Made by a program: the position numbers and the translations under genes. Shown here in pieces: positions 22,901-27,336 of a stretch of DNA of 33,236 nt. How positions within the stretch are numbered: position 1 is the first letter of the stretch; each line of letters starts with the position of its first letter. Source of the stretch: Anaerovibrio sp. Lineage in GTDB: Bacteria > Bacillota > Negativicutes > Selenomonadales > Selenomonadaceae. The stretch is taken from the NCBI GenBank assembly GCA_017475925.1, contig JAFVER010000189.1:1-33236 (forward strand). Direction: 5' to 3'. The notes under the pieces are model-generated. The model worked only from the letters and a program-made list of their open reading frames with translations. It was not told the DNA's origin and searched no databases.

Positions 22901-24839
22901 CCTTAAACACCTTGTTAGGGTCAATGGATTTTTTCTCGCTGTTCTTCTCATCCTGGGATTTCTCAGAATCCGGTTTATTTTTTTCCGCATTGGCTGCCTC
23001 ATCGTCCTGATTCTGCTCTTCTTGGCTGGCCTCAGCGGTATTCTTCTTGTCCGAAGCATCTGATTTAGCTTCATTATCCACCGTCAGCTTCATTCCTGTG
23101 GTATTGGTGGCTGCTTTAATGTCTACAGCTCCGGCATTGATGGAGCGTTCCATTAGCACATCAGCATTAGTATCGTAGTTGACCACACCCACATTGGAAA
23201 CTACATAGCTGGTCTGTCCTACAGCATTCACATTGACATTGATGTCACTGGTGCTATCAGCCCCCACAGACACCTTGCCATTAGACGCTGTCAGAGCCGT
23301 TGCATCCGTTGGAGCATTCACAGTCACCTTAGACTTGGTGTCACCGGTCAGCACTGCCACACCAACTACGGCCGAAGTATTCGCCCCACCACCGGCTGTA
23401 GCAGAAAGCTCGGCTTTGGTATCTGCATTGGCAGCAATCTTAATGCCATCCCCAGTCTCAGCATTTGCCCCATTAGCCGTCAAATTGCCGTCGATAACCA
23501 CATCCGCTGTATTGTAAACACGGGAAATTGCCACGGCAGCCACTGGCATCGCAGAAGTATTTTCCACCGAATTTCCATTGCTGTCCTTGCCCTGGGAAGG
23601 CACAGCAACTGATTGTTTTATTTCCACCTTGGAGGTAGCAGCTATATCTATGCTTTGCCCTTCAAGACTGCTCTTTTGGCCGATATTTATGGCAGACTTA
23701 TTCTTCTTGCCGGAATAGTTAACATAAAGGTACTTGTTCGCCGAAGCTTCCTTGCTGGCCAGTTTGTTTAACAATCCATCGACAATAGTATCCTCACCTA
23801 ACACTATCCCCTTCAGGGTATCTGTCAAAGTCATCGGAGTACTATCTTCGTAAGTACTGGTGCTCTGTGCCGTGAGCTGTACCGCCCCGTCGCTGCTGAT
23901 AATATTAACACCCTTCGTCGCAGCATCCGTACCAATGTTGATGGCAGCCGAAAGATCCGTTGAACGCTGGCTCCAACGGATAGGATTGGCCTCTGTAATA
24001 TCGTTACCATTTGCATCCTTGCCAGTTTTGGTGTCCTTGACGTCAGATGCCTGCTTTGCCATGAGGATGATGTCCCCACCTGTACCGGCAACTGCTGTAA
24101 GATCACCCAGGTTTGCATTTGCAGAAACATTGTTTCCATCCTTGATGTTTACCAATTCCTTAAAATCCAGGTTTTTAGTACTCTGAAGCTTGGATCCGTC
24201 CTTGATATTTATAATTCCGGCCCCCAGCATAACCCCACTATGGGTATTTATTTGTCCACTGACATCAATAGATTTTCCTGAGGCATAGGAAGTACCGTCT
24301 CTAAGGGCTTTCACCTTGGCCAATGTAATGTCCGTTGCAGGATTGTTGGTATTGTACAGGGTTTCAAAATCCGTTTTTGTCGGCACTATACCAGTGAAAT
24401 TACCGGCATTGATGACACCTTTTGTACCTATAGCAATACCATCCGGGCTTAAAAATATGAGATGTCCATCTATCTTTTCATTTTTTACAGCATTAACAAT
24501 GCCATCGATGGTAATTTTACTGTTTACCAGATTGGCAAGGGTAGATGCTTCTTTGAAATTTAAATTGGCTATATAGCCCTCATCCAATGCAAATTTCTGG
24601 AATCGATTGTAGGCAAATCCATTGCTGACTCCCTCAGGATCTATATTATAGACATTTCCTGACGGGGCAATCGTGGTACCATCCTTTTGAACAATTTCCG
24701 CCTCACCAATACCAAATGGATAGGCGAGCATCCCCGCCGCCATAGCCAACGAGGTAAGTAACCAGTGTGTCTCCATTTTTTTCGTCTTAATACGGGCCTT
24801 TTTTTCATTCCGCTTTTTGATGGTGTAAACATATGCCAT
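4920..24839 (-). CDS. Giant TpsA exoprotein: LktA/filamentous-hemagglutinin-family adhesin, about 6,639 residues
   Basis: The product is a secreted or surface-displayed filamentous adhesin exported by the adjacent TpsB. The ORF is uninterrupted over 19.9 kb. ATG 24839 is preferred to an upstream in-frame GTG (24848), because AGGTG lies six bases before it. Residues 1-47 are a long basic n-region, a hydrophobic core and a likely GEA cleavage site. About 48-270 is the TPS/hemagglutination domain, with SPDG in place of the usual NPNG, as in LktA-like proteins. Charged linkers lie at about 585-684, 1095-1184 and 1460-1600. Gly/Val/Asn-rich repeats (GVG...AVGIN...N type) cover 1600-3210. Mixed domains follow, including an aromatic block at 4009-4150 with two RR.GF segments and a helical insert at 4411-4580. 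Next come 42-residue repeats (5180-5350), long-period repeats (5680-6280) and a conserved-looking C-terminus (6430-6639). I saw no cysteine. Family assignment is from general resemblance. Confidence 0.93.
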   Translation of the reverse strand: MAYVYTIKKRNEKKARIKTKKMETHWLLTSLAMAAGMLAYPFGIGEAEIVQKDGTTIAPSGNVYNIDPEGVSNGFAYNRFQKFALDEGYIANLNFKEASTLANLVNSKITIDGIVNAVKNEKIDGHLIFLSPDGIAIGTKGVINAGNFTGIVPTKTDFETLYNTNNPATDITLAKVKALRDGTSYASGKSIDVSGQINTHSGVMLGAGIINIKDGSKLQSTKNLDFKELVNIKDGNNVSANANLGDLTAVAGTGGDIILMAKQASDVKDTKTGKDANGNDITEANPIRWSQRSTDLSAAINIGTDAATKGVNIISSDGAVQLTAQSTSTYEDSTPMTLTDTLKGIVLGEDTIVDGLLNKLASKEASANKYLYVNYSGKKNKSAINIGQKSSLEGQSIDIAATSKVEIKQSVAVPSQGKDSNGNSVENTSAMPVAAVAISRVYNTADVVIDGNLTANGANAETGDGIKIAANADTKAELSATAGGGANTSAVVGVAVLTGDTKSKVTVNAPTDATALTASNGKVSVGADSTSDINVNVNAVGQTSYVVSNVGVVNYDTNADVLMERSINAGAVDIKAATNTTGMKLTVDNEAKSDASDKKNTAEASQEEQNQDDEAANAEKNKPDSEKSQDEKNSEKKSIDPNKVFKDANVDTNDAKTNDAAGTDGKGGVKDVKDKLEGTNEGGDNAKKNSAFGLGAAVGVVSNKNDANITIGKNAVITATKVSDAVDGSVKVSADSLMTASKENEDSLGFKVNNTQANANAEIGAAVLVSNVKNDVKIVLDNEGDKSAQIKGTEVSLDASAGMGKYNKTENEEKDSTLSYNVSAKGTAENDTPSKFALDGSVGINTLKNNAVVLVGQKSKVDGSSVKLSADATTNAEGTYGATEENGKVGIGATVGLQNIRGNALVMAGKGAEIKGTESIEASASNSMDLKNQVKNAGKGDSIGISGMVALSYGDSNSVVSLDDETNLTTGLATITSTNATNIDNSARSESTGQNGAKAFGIGVGIVNYDVNSLAMISDNGSGITAPLGNTTDAEKAAKKIYEDGALARSIAGDTLAGKLGNKTANGTKGSITTGGLVGAAITTGMIQNDAKAKVVTADSDDEDENERKDSEKWDKWSKKGKDGSNEARKNTNDLEQDNVESKNESAAPSATGAMGEASKAADPDGKTNAENAGAAPAADSATSAGASIGIEGSVALTFLGGKTDAILDNVTVKNGTEAEPVPVAAVSLSGMDFLGSITMVGTNIKHSVNADSSETKVGIGGTFAMNSSNRDVDSLIRNTDMPMALMVSNSASKIGIEVAAGMGVSTAEGDGANINGAGVVYYNKAKQDIQALMLNNNVMGASLSNKAISTDFQIAGGLSGIKGSGANTNVGVGGAVAISQLENNLSSGIIGGNYTVSSSVDVEAQKGTTQINGALAGTKGGYGFEGAFAYGSTKNNTHAYIDGATVTGLADSAVNVKAGESPVVKSDTQLSDEKTKSDSKIDSSVGTNPNSIDTTKTYTQIDAGTQSQLKNQFKETTNAALDKEAAAQKTNKDTLDNMGLDTTGESYLDKESAASSLDEDVTKDTDGNITDEGKAAGDAAKDEDEAKGELGQNHSITITAAMGGGWNENVGAGAGIAYNYVKNDIAADIKGSTITADKLTGEASSDSLIVSVGAGVAIGGKTFNGAGSGSWNDLKNDTKVNFENNNITGKDISGQAQTTGSIINIAGEVAGGKGMAMGLSLAYNSLNNTTGAYLKGNTVTLQGEDNSVKLGTISTGKTLAVAGGVDVNISQSVVGAVGTVAINRGVSHTESVIDGKTTGENTKLDNVKELSVTAEELAKRTTVAGSVSVGGKKVGVGGAVAYSTIGSSGNKERLRAEINHADITTTSDGKIEVSTADSKKNNNNELEKSRIITVGAGFGVQWGKNFFNLQGGAAVSDIYKNSFASLNNTNINAGNDSKHPIINVTADTKSKINTVGVGGSIDIATAVRGAAGVAINRMYHNTKAEMATDNGTTAVNAGLTQVRAIGDGDIHSVGVGGLVGVNGHAVFAGSGSYNYIGNNVDAIIKNQNLTSNSSVGVVSQSDDRLYNFAGGFAIGANTKVGVGAAVGINKITGDTNALVSGGSIKASGTDTIKVSRPSDDKIFKVEALNVSTTRDGLSSSRSDITKSGVVVDSSATHTLISQLSSGGVAASSSVGINVDGTVNLNTIEGKTTAKIQDADLNSADKYSDVNVNAIDYANFGSFTGTPSIGAGAPLGLSIGVSANWETLDRTTEAAISSDGQQKNVYAKDLTVNAIAKHGSSALSFAAAAGGGKVGISSGDSIMRHKYSNITKALMNNVNAIFDGTAEIKAEHLGNSHTQNVGATLAAGMAAVGIGAGVSVMDDTSTVKAEVTESTLKAKASEAGKNISVLAKNENNWKSTLVTASAAVGIGAGLAANVGINNSAGETAALVTNSQLEAYDVNVNATDKLTGNSIGGVGALGVGGVGVSVALNNINRSVSTHVIGGSVKAANNIDVKAEAERKFDSSVTGVAVGGIGVGVNVAVTSINKGITDAQLSGATDDKGNSMGTDSGTKNEINVHLNGTTKDGKTYSGVNGAKGALGVSGAKFFGLKSTDSDLNAARNMSVSLATPTYGDTTPDTRKQGVHTEVSGEALTATGNVNVSAKDTSDVFEKNLDVTVGGGISATVADNIIHTNYDTDVTMNGATITGKNVTVEAKQTQKDKGSEIEVKAGTGAIGIGVGVGYAGIVNKGATDIGITDSTIKGTENVTVSALDESKHKAQILNVGVSSINVTTTFASVENKNNVGVKLGGTNNISAANNITIDAKKANALEAHTQGVGVGGINVAVNHATIEDGEVKDGKRVSGNATAQITGTNGTFTANSFHFGATNDTTAKLSAGNTAVSILGVSRMRGKGIMNMGAEVNVAGGSFNANTVDFAALLGNANGRTLEGNVKGHNVSAVAVAPDAVVLNTDVTSKVNVGNSTFADNTNLILNNQSYVDRKAYIYGVTAGAVAVGNTSADISGKANLTTSLTGKTNTTNKLAALQVATYGVNKGKAFADASGGGIVGYVGAHVSNNSDNTITSSLSGTWDVTDDLWLVAANKDEVRLTASEGHGGIAGVGGTSVDNIITTNTYATVAEGTNITANRVHVGTDNTASTGAYDDTDSNGNNDIQTYTLKDHFGGVISGNRLRSLLDITENGYLTIGKNANITTENLQEYVASSQNTLTNDVQAKGGGAIVVTDAVTENKINIDNQVKVDGGATLSNEKTATKEGIVLSAYDEHSLKAHSDATVVVGVVSPLIAKNLTTMNRKSTVDVAGTVESGSSVGLYAGSNKDGVLSNLKADLKAGAYNYSVIPITLPTVDYTITADKGTVDVSGTVRSNGDINAFASGGREEVIKDASKWAWTNGGSSTDKKFLTSDAVSAEESSDQMKKSTVNVTGALIAGTADPIKVTIKGTVADGLTIEAPDNQGNQRVVKGTTQGTFDYANTLGTRLAELNRLIAAYDGDRTNTTQMASYIAERTRIQGEMERLGLTEKDANGNTVYINSGRSVYYVEIPDITTSGGNINVQANELKGTGKLHANSAPSVTITNDSDAYLKLNNIIMGEQGGKIVYNKDNVIPPNRDEGNAAINSVNVSKAGAAFNEIYGVTNGEAADLLVQNTKTFSGDRTSTISLSSQLAKEIDDSDLTAAEKQQYKADIQAGKLKYTAITDVEVNGKISNFYGNVTINNASGDIRISGGSKERPTGVEGNSVRLIASNGTIAQDYKDGIVNISGDPEKYLDDVANEMKRTINLEGETSSTPTRYENTKISDHNLPDRSKTVTGYIAGRDVYVAATNINVNGLIQSGYKNYVAKVTDSQLATAKTMPADRAAVIQNRTMYKVNDGGATWNETEKFFDYVPQVYWDPSTNKLVVEDIDTQGGKIYLSGQLASTGDGRILAADGAADIAVTNETALDMNVGNVLNNQREGIITIADTAKDTWTEYKNGQTRYINGYTQYLKEHAADGDPYAGATVDLDNGLSVGNNLTYNTKEHQAYTWVKGTSVETNAKYQHYERRGFWGLVQTADETTLQAWSQTSQPVEPAVQRKLNLPEGAVINQNSTDGLSHVLDHYGKTDLTNGYLYLDGDVTLLSETISDRDHWVRRSGFLGWFKHIYDTWKKGTSTFVRYNYSMNASQPISIGLIGADKGSINIANTNTTGGSINLTGNVANSHNEATLTINSKAGGIFQNDNTVLKSEIVNLSAKDDISNIHIASIGSQDANGNVTDNIKLNAVSTGKGDINITAVGGLSDRKALPGNVEIVALKSQDGNTAFSKEADLGDVTLTAEGNITQSGSDTTVEGRGIYLTSQKGGIGTANQAIQVAGSDLVYSTDRYGAQVNARAKDSIYLTEAANGGNMRVGKIESREGNVKLTVENGGFVDGLPRDDKSSSTDSVTEMVHRWIDAGLIDGEKDAQGNYTYKGAYITGLEKNRDDYKANVELAYENKTQAQWRTEYTDQQTAVRAVYASTEYRTYLSNKAKYDKLTQDERKKLADSGDSAFLAYAKSAEQYSKYSSYASADAYLKDTAAYKYSQYANAADYLAADTTYKDLVNKAANPTFEWTKDMMLFAVSEKLVNPDSGNSTQTEREANVLGKDVTLLATKGTVGTVSDQTTRVTVEELNGNAQIEKMKQLMNVDASDVIVNRDENGNILSFDIMANMPLGVKSTGRLDVEAGGDVSVAGRSNASGDYSDMNIGTIDATKNSANGDVRLYADKGIYNALADASQTNIIGKNLIIAGGKESIGTSTKSLNVSLSGDLIGARANKSVFIKNMNNNDYLRLGAMYAGDTISVTSEKGFKMSNANEEIAASYINAGKKLEFNTNATTGIVGESDNAIRILNDRAAVNIAAQSAYIRGMGSLALGIQNGTLVLGNINTKGEFRAESDGSISVGREEEKDSLGDTVKSAVTGSINAGDNVTLDATDNLTLDGTVTAGDLDNATKVLTLKAVNGNITQTTKGAITADEVDTFNGKALLLENKDNRFNNIKVDGIETEAGAKPDIKGDVRIKTNSDGLTAAVKRNVTGDISVQNLRTGGTLANNGDMFAAGNISLGAKGSLSQAADTVFSAGKNVELASANSDISQAATAKIQAEKVTTISAKDVALIGETNQFAGLTVQSADKSLPIQGSITVLDNADKLELSVQPVVNGDITVENKKSNGVLHVSSGLQANGDGATADGNITLKSDGSMQTDVKLTAANDVKLTSTSGAMTVGGNISATAGGITAQSKGNMQTTGALTAANDVKLTADAGTMTIGGNVSATAGGITAQSNANMQTTGVLTAANDVQLTSVSGGMSVDGNVSTAQGDIKLQSNGSMENTGILSSANDIEMKSSAGDVSIQGNISTGMRPATDIDFARGTLLGDYNKLSITAEGSITEKTGVEIKTPLVETFSGKGVSLESENNKFAAFFGEGLTTGRAIDGSVRVVSDYAGDVGEMDDWSIGVGADIHGDAAFTNINANGSLGILMTHPDEKQEINVLGGNGAKGNLSLTAGKDITLLGDANAQNDIMIGSTSGGGFYGIGKGMVAGNDVKVSVDNTGHYGGTINAGNDINVSVQNAQSAAAEDGIYIGTLPEGVVTPTRNTEFYAGNKILFDVKGDGDIELDGAIGAYAGTVDVNVSGKGNILIGNEDSANDKTIMAKKDVTIGTNEGHILVAKAIESVDESVSVETGKGEIYIGIDNTSEDKTIIAKKNANIGTNLGTIYILGETVTKDGDIGMKAGKEVYVEGAENGNFIIRDDGKLNSGGGISLTGRNGDITITDDIMAKKGITVNIAEQGHAAFGRDISVTNDVTISTDKGNIMVGHTVNTDAGTVSLQTVSGNISVGKDITAGKDVDISTKLGDVTIGDLNTGDDGDVLSKAGNVSIRTDKGNVGVVKTVTAQSGSIDIASKQGDILIGNNGPDVKTVTAKDNIDLTADDGRIVVYGKTSTEVGDITLSAHRQEYIPGKDNSSFVIDQNGKLEAGGAINLNVGNGDLHISDRIQAKSDLATELDGKGSVHFDTDVNVTGSVNVKTDEGDINVGHDVQGTKNITMTANKGNINVGATVAADNGNVDLSTTTGNIGIGGNVTANQNVALSTDTGNITVGKEVRSGNSVNVQTSQGDVTIEKAVTAEQGNIGVKVGTGSVTIGDNGPDVETVTAQENINIGVDLGQVKIYGKTSTKAGDISMAAGADQYTPGAQNFIIEQNGLVDSARDINLTGRNGDLHVTDAIQAKRNLNATVKEEGGVFFDKTATLTGDVTVHTEAGQIRIAGQVDGNLVDLSSVRGDITVGGDINSETKVDIGTQTGDITLQNVTAKGDVNVTGDTSNISTKNIASQQNIVVTASQGNIQTEDITAGSNANVAVQNGNIQMHDVTASGNAIISNTQQGSINGNNIVSQGTTRVALTNGDLFLNLAEGKAVMVLMENNTEASRVNNVLAEASGATTPDVELTGNYIQLGTLAAKNEKDVFQLSAMGAGNQKLIGGNFYVGSLSAKYGTHMPNLWSNRGYVHVDQGNLAMDDMLAVDKIHLENDQTTLATYGRIPTRDGEQLVYWNNLDMANSKTREYQLYTDGKVRTHRTVLVDADRNYGKLYGDNLSVVDMMRERVTNRHGQYTFDSALLTEPGRLLRETRLFGLESTEVVIQQQNAPSEEIVIE
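6010..7800 (-). repeat. Long-period (about 650-693 bp) repeats in the TpsA C-terminal third
   Basis: Recurring protein landmarks mark about three copies. GETVT/GKTST/GKTST followed by GDI lies near 7714, 7050 and 6350. Before each is NTSEDKTIIAKK, NGPDVKTVTAKDN or NGPDVETVTAQEN, and after each a FIIRDDGKL/FVIDQNGKL/FIIEQNGLV segment. The two NGPDV sites are 693 bp (231 codons) apart; the first pair is about 650 bp apart. Within each unit short GNI/GDI beta-helix rungs repeat. The copies have diverged at DNA level, so the duplication is older than that at 8800-9270. Confidence 0.75.
8800..9270 (-). repeat. 126-bp (42-codon) tandem repeats inside tpsA, about four copies
   Basis: Equivalent bases recur at 8836, 8962, 9088 and 9214, exactly 126 bp apart and in frame. 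Each unit encodes TAANDVKLT, a SGAM(T/S)V-like turn, GGN(I/V)SATAGGITAQS and GNMQTTG. The two middle copies are nearly identical over more than 80 bp, while the outer ones have diverged. The pattern fits recent in-frame duplication by slippage or recombination in a beta-helix shaft. Confidence 0.85.
11105..11608 (-). other. Helical Tyr/Ala/Lys-rich insert within the TpsA beta-helix
   Basis: Residues about 4411-4580 break the surrounding Gly/Asn/Val beta-rung pattern. They are rich in Ala, Tyr, Lys, Gln and Asp and predicted helical. Irregular short repeats read YSKYSSYASADAYLKD, then YKYSQYANAADYLAAD and TYKDLV. The segment is in frame and flanked by ordinary GNV/GDV rungs. Its function is unknown; a projecting domain or spacer is possible. 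Confidence 0.65.
15200..20040 (-). repeat. Gly-rich GVG/AVGIN repeats of TpsA (LktA-like tandem units)
   Basis: About 1,600 residues consist of imperfect units, roughly 50-80 residues long. Each combines a Gly/Val/Ala stretch (for example VGVGGSIDIATAVRG), an AVGIN or VAINR-type strand, an N.T.A/N.A.I segment and a GT.I/V.A..I.V rung. This resembles the tandem units of Fusobacterium LktA-family adhesins. Unit sequences differ widely at DNA level. The boundaries are approximate. Confidence 0.6.
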
Positions 24840-24899
24840 CGTAATCACCTATCTTTCTGCTCATCCTTGAACCTGGAGGATCCAACATACTATAACTAT

Positions 24900-26549
24900 T
24901 TAAAACGTAGCAGACAGACTAAAGTCTACCCTTACACTATCCACTGTGTTATCATAAAATTCCTTCTTAAATGGGAAGCCCACAGTCAATGTACCATAAA
25001 TATTTTTATACCGTGCCTCTAAGCCGATGCCGGCACCCATTAATTTGTTATGCTCTGGCGCCGTGACTCCACTGACAGTTCCCCAATCAAGAAATGGGAA
25101 AAAGAAAAACCTTTTTTCTTTATCCAAAGGAACATGGTATTCTATACCTGCTGTCAGTCCCTTTTCTCCACCAATAAAGCCTTCCTCATATCCCCGGACG
25201 CTGTTTACACCGCCGATAAAAAATCTGTCTGAGGCGGCCATAAAATCACCGGATGCCAATTGAGCATCCAACCGGGCTTGCCAGAATTGTCCATTTTTAT
25301 TGCGTTTCTGCCAAAATGAATTCAAACGATACAATTTTGTTGCATCCGACCTGCCATTAATATCACTCCGCCGGGCCCATACAAAGGAATGCTTATGATA
25401 AAGAACCGAAGAATCCCCATAATGGGTAAAGGAAACATACGGAATAATCCGATTAATCTTATCATCCACCACAGTAACCCTACCACGCCCCAAATCCGTT
25501 CCTGTTGTATGGCGTACATACTGAAGGCCTGCCTCATGGCGAGTAGAATCCGTCACATGAAAAGGTACTCGCCAGGTTACTGAAAAGGAATTCGATTTTC
25601 CTTCCATCCCCAAGGGTCTCAACTCACCGCTGATCACCTCAGTTCTGTTACCTAAATATGAAAAATCAAGTCGCATCCCTTTAGGAGAAATCGGAACACT
25701 GTACCCTAAAGACCATGCCCTACTCCCCTGACTTCGGATAAAGCTGGCCCGTAGGCTATCCCGTTGTCCTGACAAGCTTTTAATACTATAGAAAATTCCC
25801 TGGCGCCAGCGGCCACTGCTATCATAGCCATCGTTGTCAGTGTAAAGGGTTACAGTCTGATTTTTTGGCTCAAAGGCAATGATTTCATAATCCGTGGTAC
25901 CCTCTTTAGCTCCAGGCTTCATTATCACCCGAAGCTGGATATCATTGGTTCCATGAAACCAGCGAAGATCACGGTTTAGCTTATCAGTGTTGGCAATCTC
26001 ACCTGCCTCCAACCCCAAGCGGCTTGTTATATAATTAGTTTTTGTGTGGAGATTTCCTTTGACAGAAACTTCTCCTGTTTTACCTTCAATGAGCTTAATC
26101 TCCACTACTCCCCCATGAATCCGTTGAGGTGGAAGCACCGCTCCACAGGTCATGTAGCCCTTTTCCTGATACAGTGCTGTAATCTTATCAGCCATTTCCC
26201 TTAAATCCTTCAGGGTGAGCTGTCGCCCAATGTAGACTTGGGTAACGGACTGAATCTCTTCCTGAGTTAAAATTTCTGAAGGATTCCAATTGACCTGCTT
26301 CAACTCAAAGCTTATTTCCGTACCGTCATCCTCGGCTGGAGGGGCCTCTTCCTTTTCCACCTTATTCTTTTTAGCGGCCTCATCCTCCGCAATCTGCTCA
26401 AATACCTGTTCCCGTTCCATGTCCCGACGGTCCCGCTCCATTTGTGCACCGGCATCCCTGCCACCTGCGGACTGTGCAGCAACCGGCACATAACCGCCAG
26501 CAATTAACCCCAAAGCAAGACCTAAGCAAATCAAATTGGACCTTTTCAT
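24900..26549 (-). CDS. TpsB outer-membrane transporter (ShlB/FhaC/HecB family)
   Basis: TpsB is an Omp85-superfamily pore that recognises the TPS domain of its partner in the periplasm and moves it across the outer membrane without ATP. The product is 549 residues (550 if the preceding ATG at 26552 is used; GGGAG is seven bases from the second ATG and only four from the first). Residues 1-26 form a signal peptide ending VAAQS. About 27-75 is a charged linker rich in Glu, Arg and Lys. POTRA 1 spans about 78-158 (ending GEVSVKGN) and POTRA 2 about 158-225. The rest is a 16-strand barrel with the loop-6 VRGY motif near residue 450 and a terminal Phe, as expected for Bam insertion. The gene ends 60 bp before tpsA, the usual tpsB-tpsA order. 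Confidence 0.95.
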   Translation of the reverse strand: MKRSNLICLGLALGLIAGGYVPVAAQSAGGRDAGAQMERDRRDMEREQVFEQIAEDEAAKKNKVEKEEAPPAEDDGTEISFELKQVNWNPSEILTQEEIQSVTQVYIGRQLTLKDLREMADKITALYQEKGYMTCGAVLPPQRIHGGVVEIKLIEGKTGEVSVKGNLHTKTNYITSRLGLEAGEIANTDKLNRDLRWFHGTNDIQLRVIMKPGAKEGTTDYEIIAFEPKNQTVTLYTDNDGYDSSGRWRQGIFYSIKSLSGQRDSLRASFIRSQGSRAWSLGYSVPISPKGMRLDFSYLGNRTEVISGELRPLGMEGKSNSFSVTWRVPFHVTDSTRHEAGLQYVRHTTGTDLGRGRVTVVDDKINRIIPYVSFTHYGDSSVLYHKHSFVWARRSDINGRSDATKLYRLNSFWQKRNKNGQFWQARLDAQLASGDFMAASDRFFIGGVNSVRGYEEGFIGGEKGLTAGIEYHVPLDKEKRFFFFPFLDWGTVSGVTAPEHNKLMGAGIGLEARYKNIYGTLTVGFPFKKEFYDNTVDSVRVDFSLSATF

Positions 26550-26589
26550 CATTTATCTCCCATCTGTAATATCTATCAACATAAAAAAA

Positions 26590-26617
26590 ATTATAAACAC
26601 CCTATTTTCATTGTAAG
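26590..26617 (-). promoter_or_regulatory. Promoter of the tpsB-tpsA operon
   Basis: On the minus strand a perfect TATAAT (26590-26595) lies 16 bp from CTTACA (26612-26617, four of six matches to TTGACA). The predicted leader is about 34 bases and contains GGGAG before the tpsB start. An overlapping alternative is TTGTTT-16-TACAAT just upstream, whose spacer includes most of a ten-base T run. Confidence 0.6.
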
Positions 26618-26624
26618 AAAAATT

Positions 26625-26682
26625 AAAAAAAAAACAAGAGGGCGTTCCAGAATGTCACACCTCTTCTCATCTATATATATAT
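26625..26682. repeat. A10 homopolymer and TA dinucleotide tract upstream of tpsB
   Basis: Ten consecutive A on the plus strand lie at 26625-26634, and an 11-base alternating TA run lies at 26672-26682. Both are just upstream of, or overlap, the tpsB promoter candidates. Tracts of this type can change length by slipped-strand mispairing. Confidence 0.7.
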
Positions 26683-26703
26683 CGATAATTAAGCTACTAT
26701 CCA

Positions 26704-26757
26704 TAAAAAAACACGCTTATCTGCCAAAACCAATCATCAATCGGCACCTAAGCGTGT
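26704..26757 (-). terminator. Intrinsic terminator of the miaB-mutS-mutL-methyltransferase operon
   Basis: On the minus strand ACACGCTTA pairs perfectly with TAAGCGTGT, with an inner GGTGCC/GGCA extension. The stem is followed by a run of seven T. It begins 16 bp after the methyltransferase stop and separates that operon from the tpsB promoter. Confidence 0.88.
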
Positions 26758-26772
26758 AGTATTTGAATAGCA

Positions 26773-27336
26773 TTAAAGCCGCATTACTCCATAATGCACC
26801 TTTGAATATTTTCCACCGGCAATTTCCTTAAACCCTAATCTGGCAAACTCCCTGCTGCGACTGTTTTCCTTCATCACAATCCGATATCTGGCTACCCGCT
26901 GAGCCTCCTGCAACGCAGCTATAGATAACGGCCGATGGTCAGCCACGCTTCGCAGTGGATTTATATTGTGACTGTCCATAAGCGGATGGCGAAACATGGG
27001 ATCAAAATAAACCACATCCACTGATTTATCTGGTAATTTTTTTAGATAGTCATTGTAATCTGCATTTATTACCTGAACCCGTTTTATGGCACTATGAAGC
27101 TCATAATTAGTGGCAAGAAAATGCTGCATACCCTTACCGGTGATAAAGGCAATAATGGGACTGGCCTCCAGACCGATTACACTCCCTGCCGCTCCCACCA
27201 CATAGCTGGCTACAATGGCATCGGCGCCAAAGCCAAGAGTACAATCCAACACCGACATTCCCTGCGTAAGTCCCATGGCATTTATCATATGATCCTCTTC
27301 ACCCATACGAAGATTTTTTATCCGTATCTGCGCCAT
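26773..27336 (-). CDS. Distal methyltransferase ORF (187 residues), possibly made by re-initiation
   Basis: This is the part of the split gene after the amber codon, starting at the first ATG (MAQIRIKNLRMG). It contains the whole Rossmann-like SAM domain, including VLDCTLGFGADA near residue 29 and YFDPMF near residue 109. No Shine-Dalgarno sequence precedes this ATG (the upstream bases read CTGTTTTTTCATCCCAAT), so independent translation would be weak. If made, it lacks the first 73 positions of the family protein and may be unstable or inactive. Confidence 0.5.
   Translation of the reverse strand: MAQIRIKNLRMGEEDHMINAMGLTQGMSVLDCTLGFGADAIVASYVVGAAGSVIGLEASPIIAFITGKGMQHFLATNYELHSAIKRVQVINADYNDYLKKLPDKSVDVVYFDPMFRHPLMDSHNINPLRSVADHRPLSIAALQEAQRVARYRIVMKENSRSREFARLGFKEIAGGKYSKVHYGVMRL

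Noticed and set aside
24840-24848. GTG start three codons upstream in tpsA
   Set aside because: The best Shine-Dalgarno sequence (AGGTG) overlaps that GTG and is spaced correctly for ATG 24839.
24840-24899. Terminator or promoter between tpsB and tpsA
   Set aside because: Only a 5-bp ATCCT/AGGAT stem without a U-tract is present, and no paired promoter hexamers; cotranscription is simpler.
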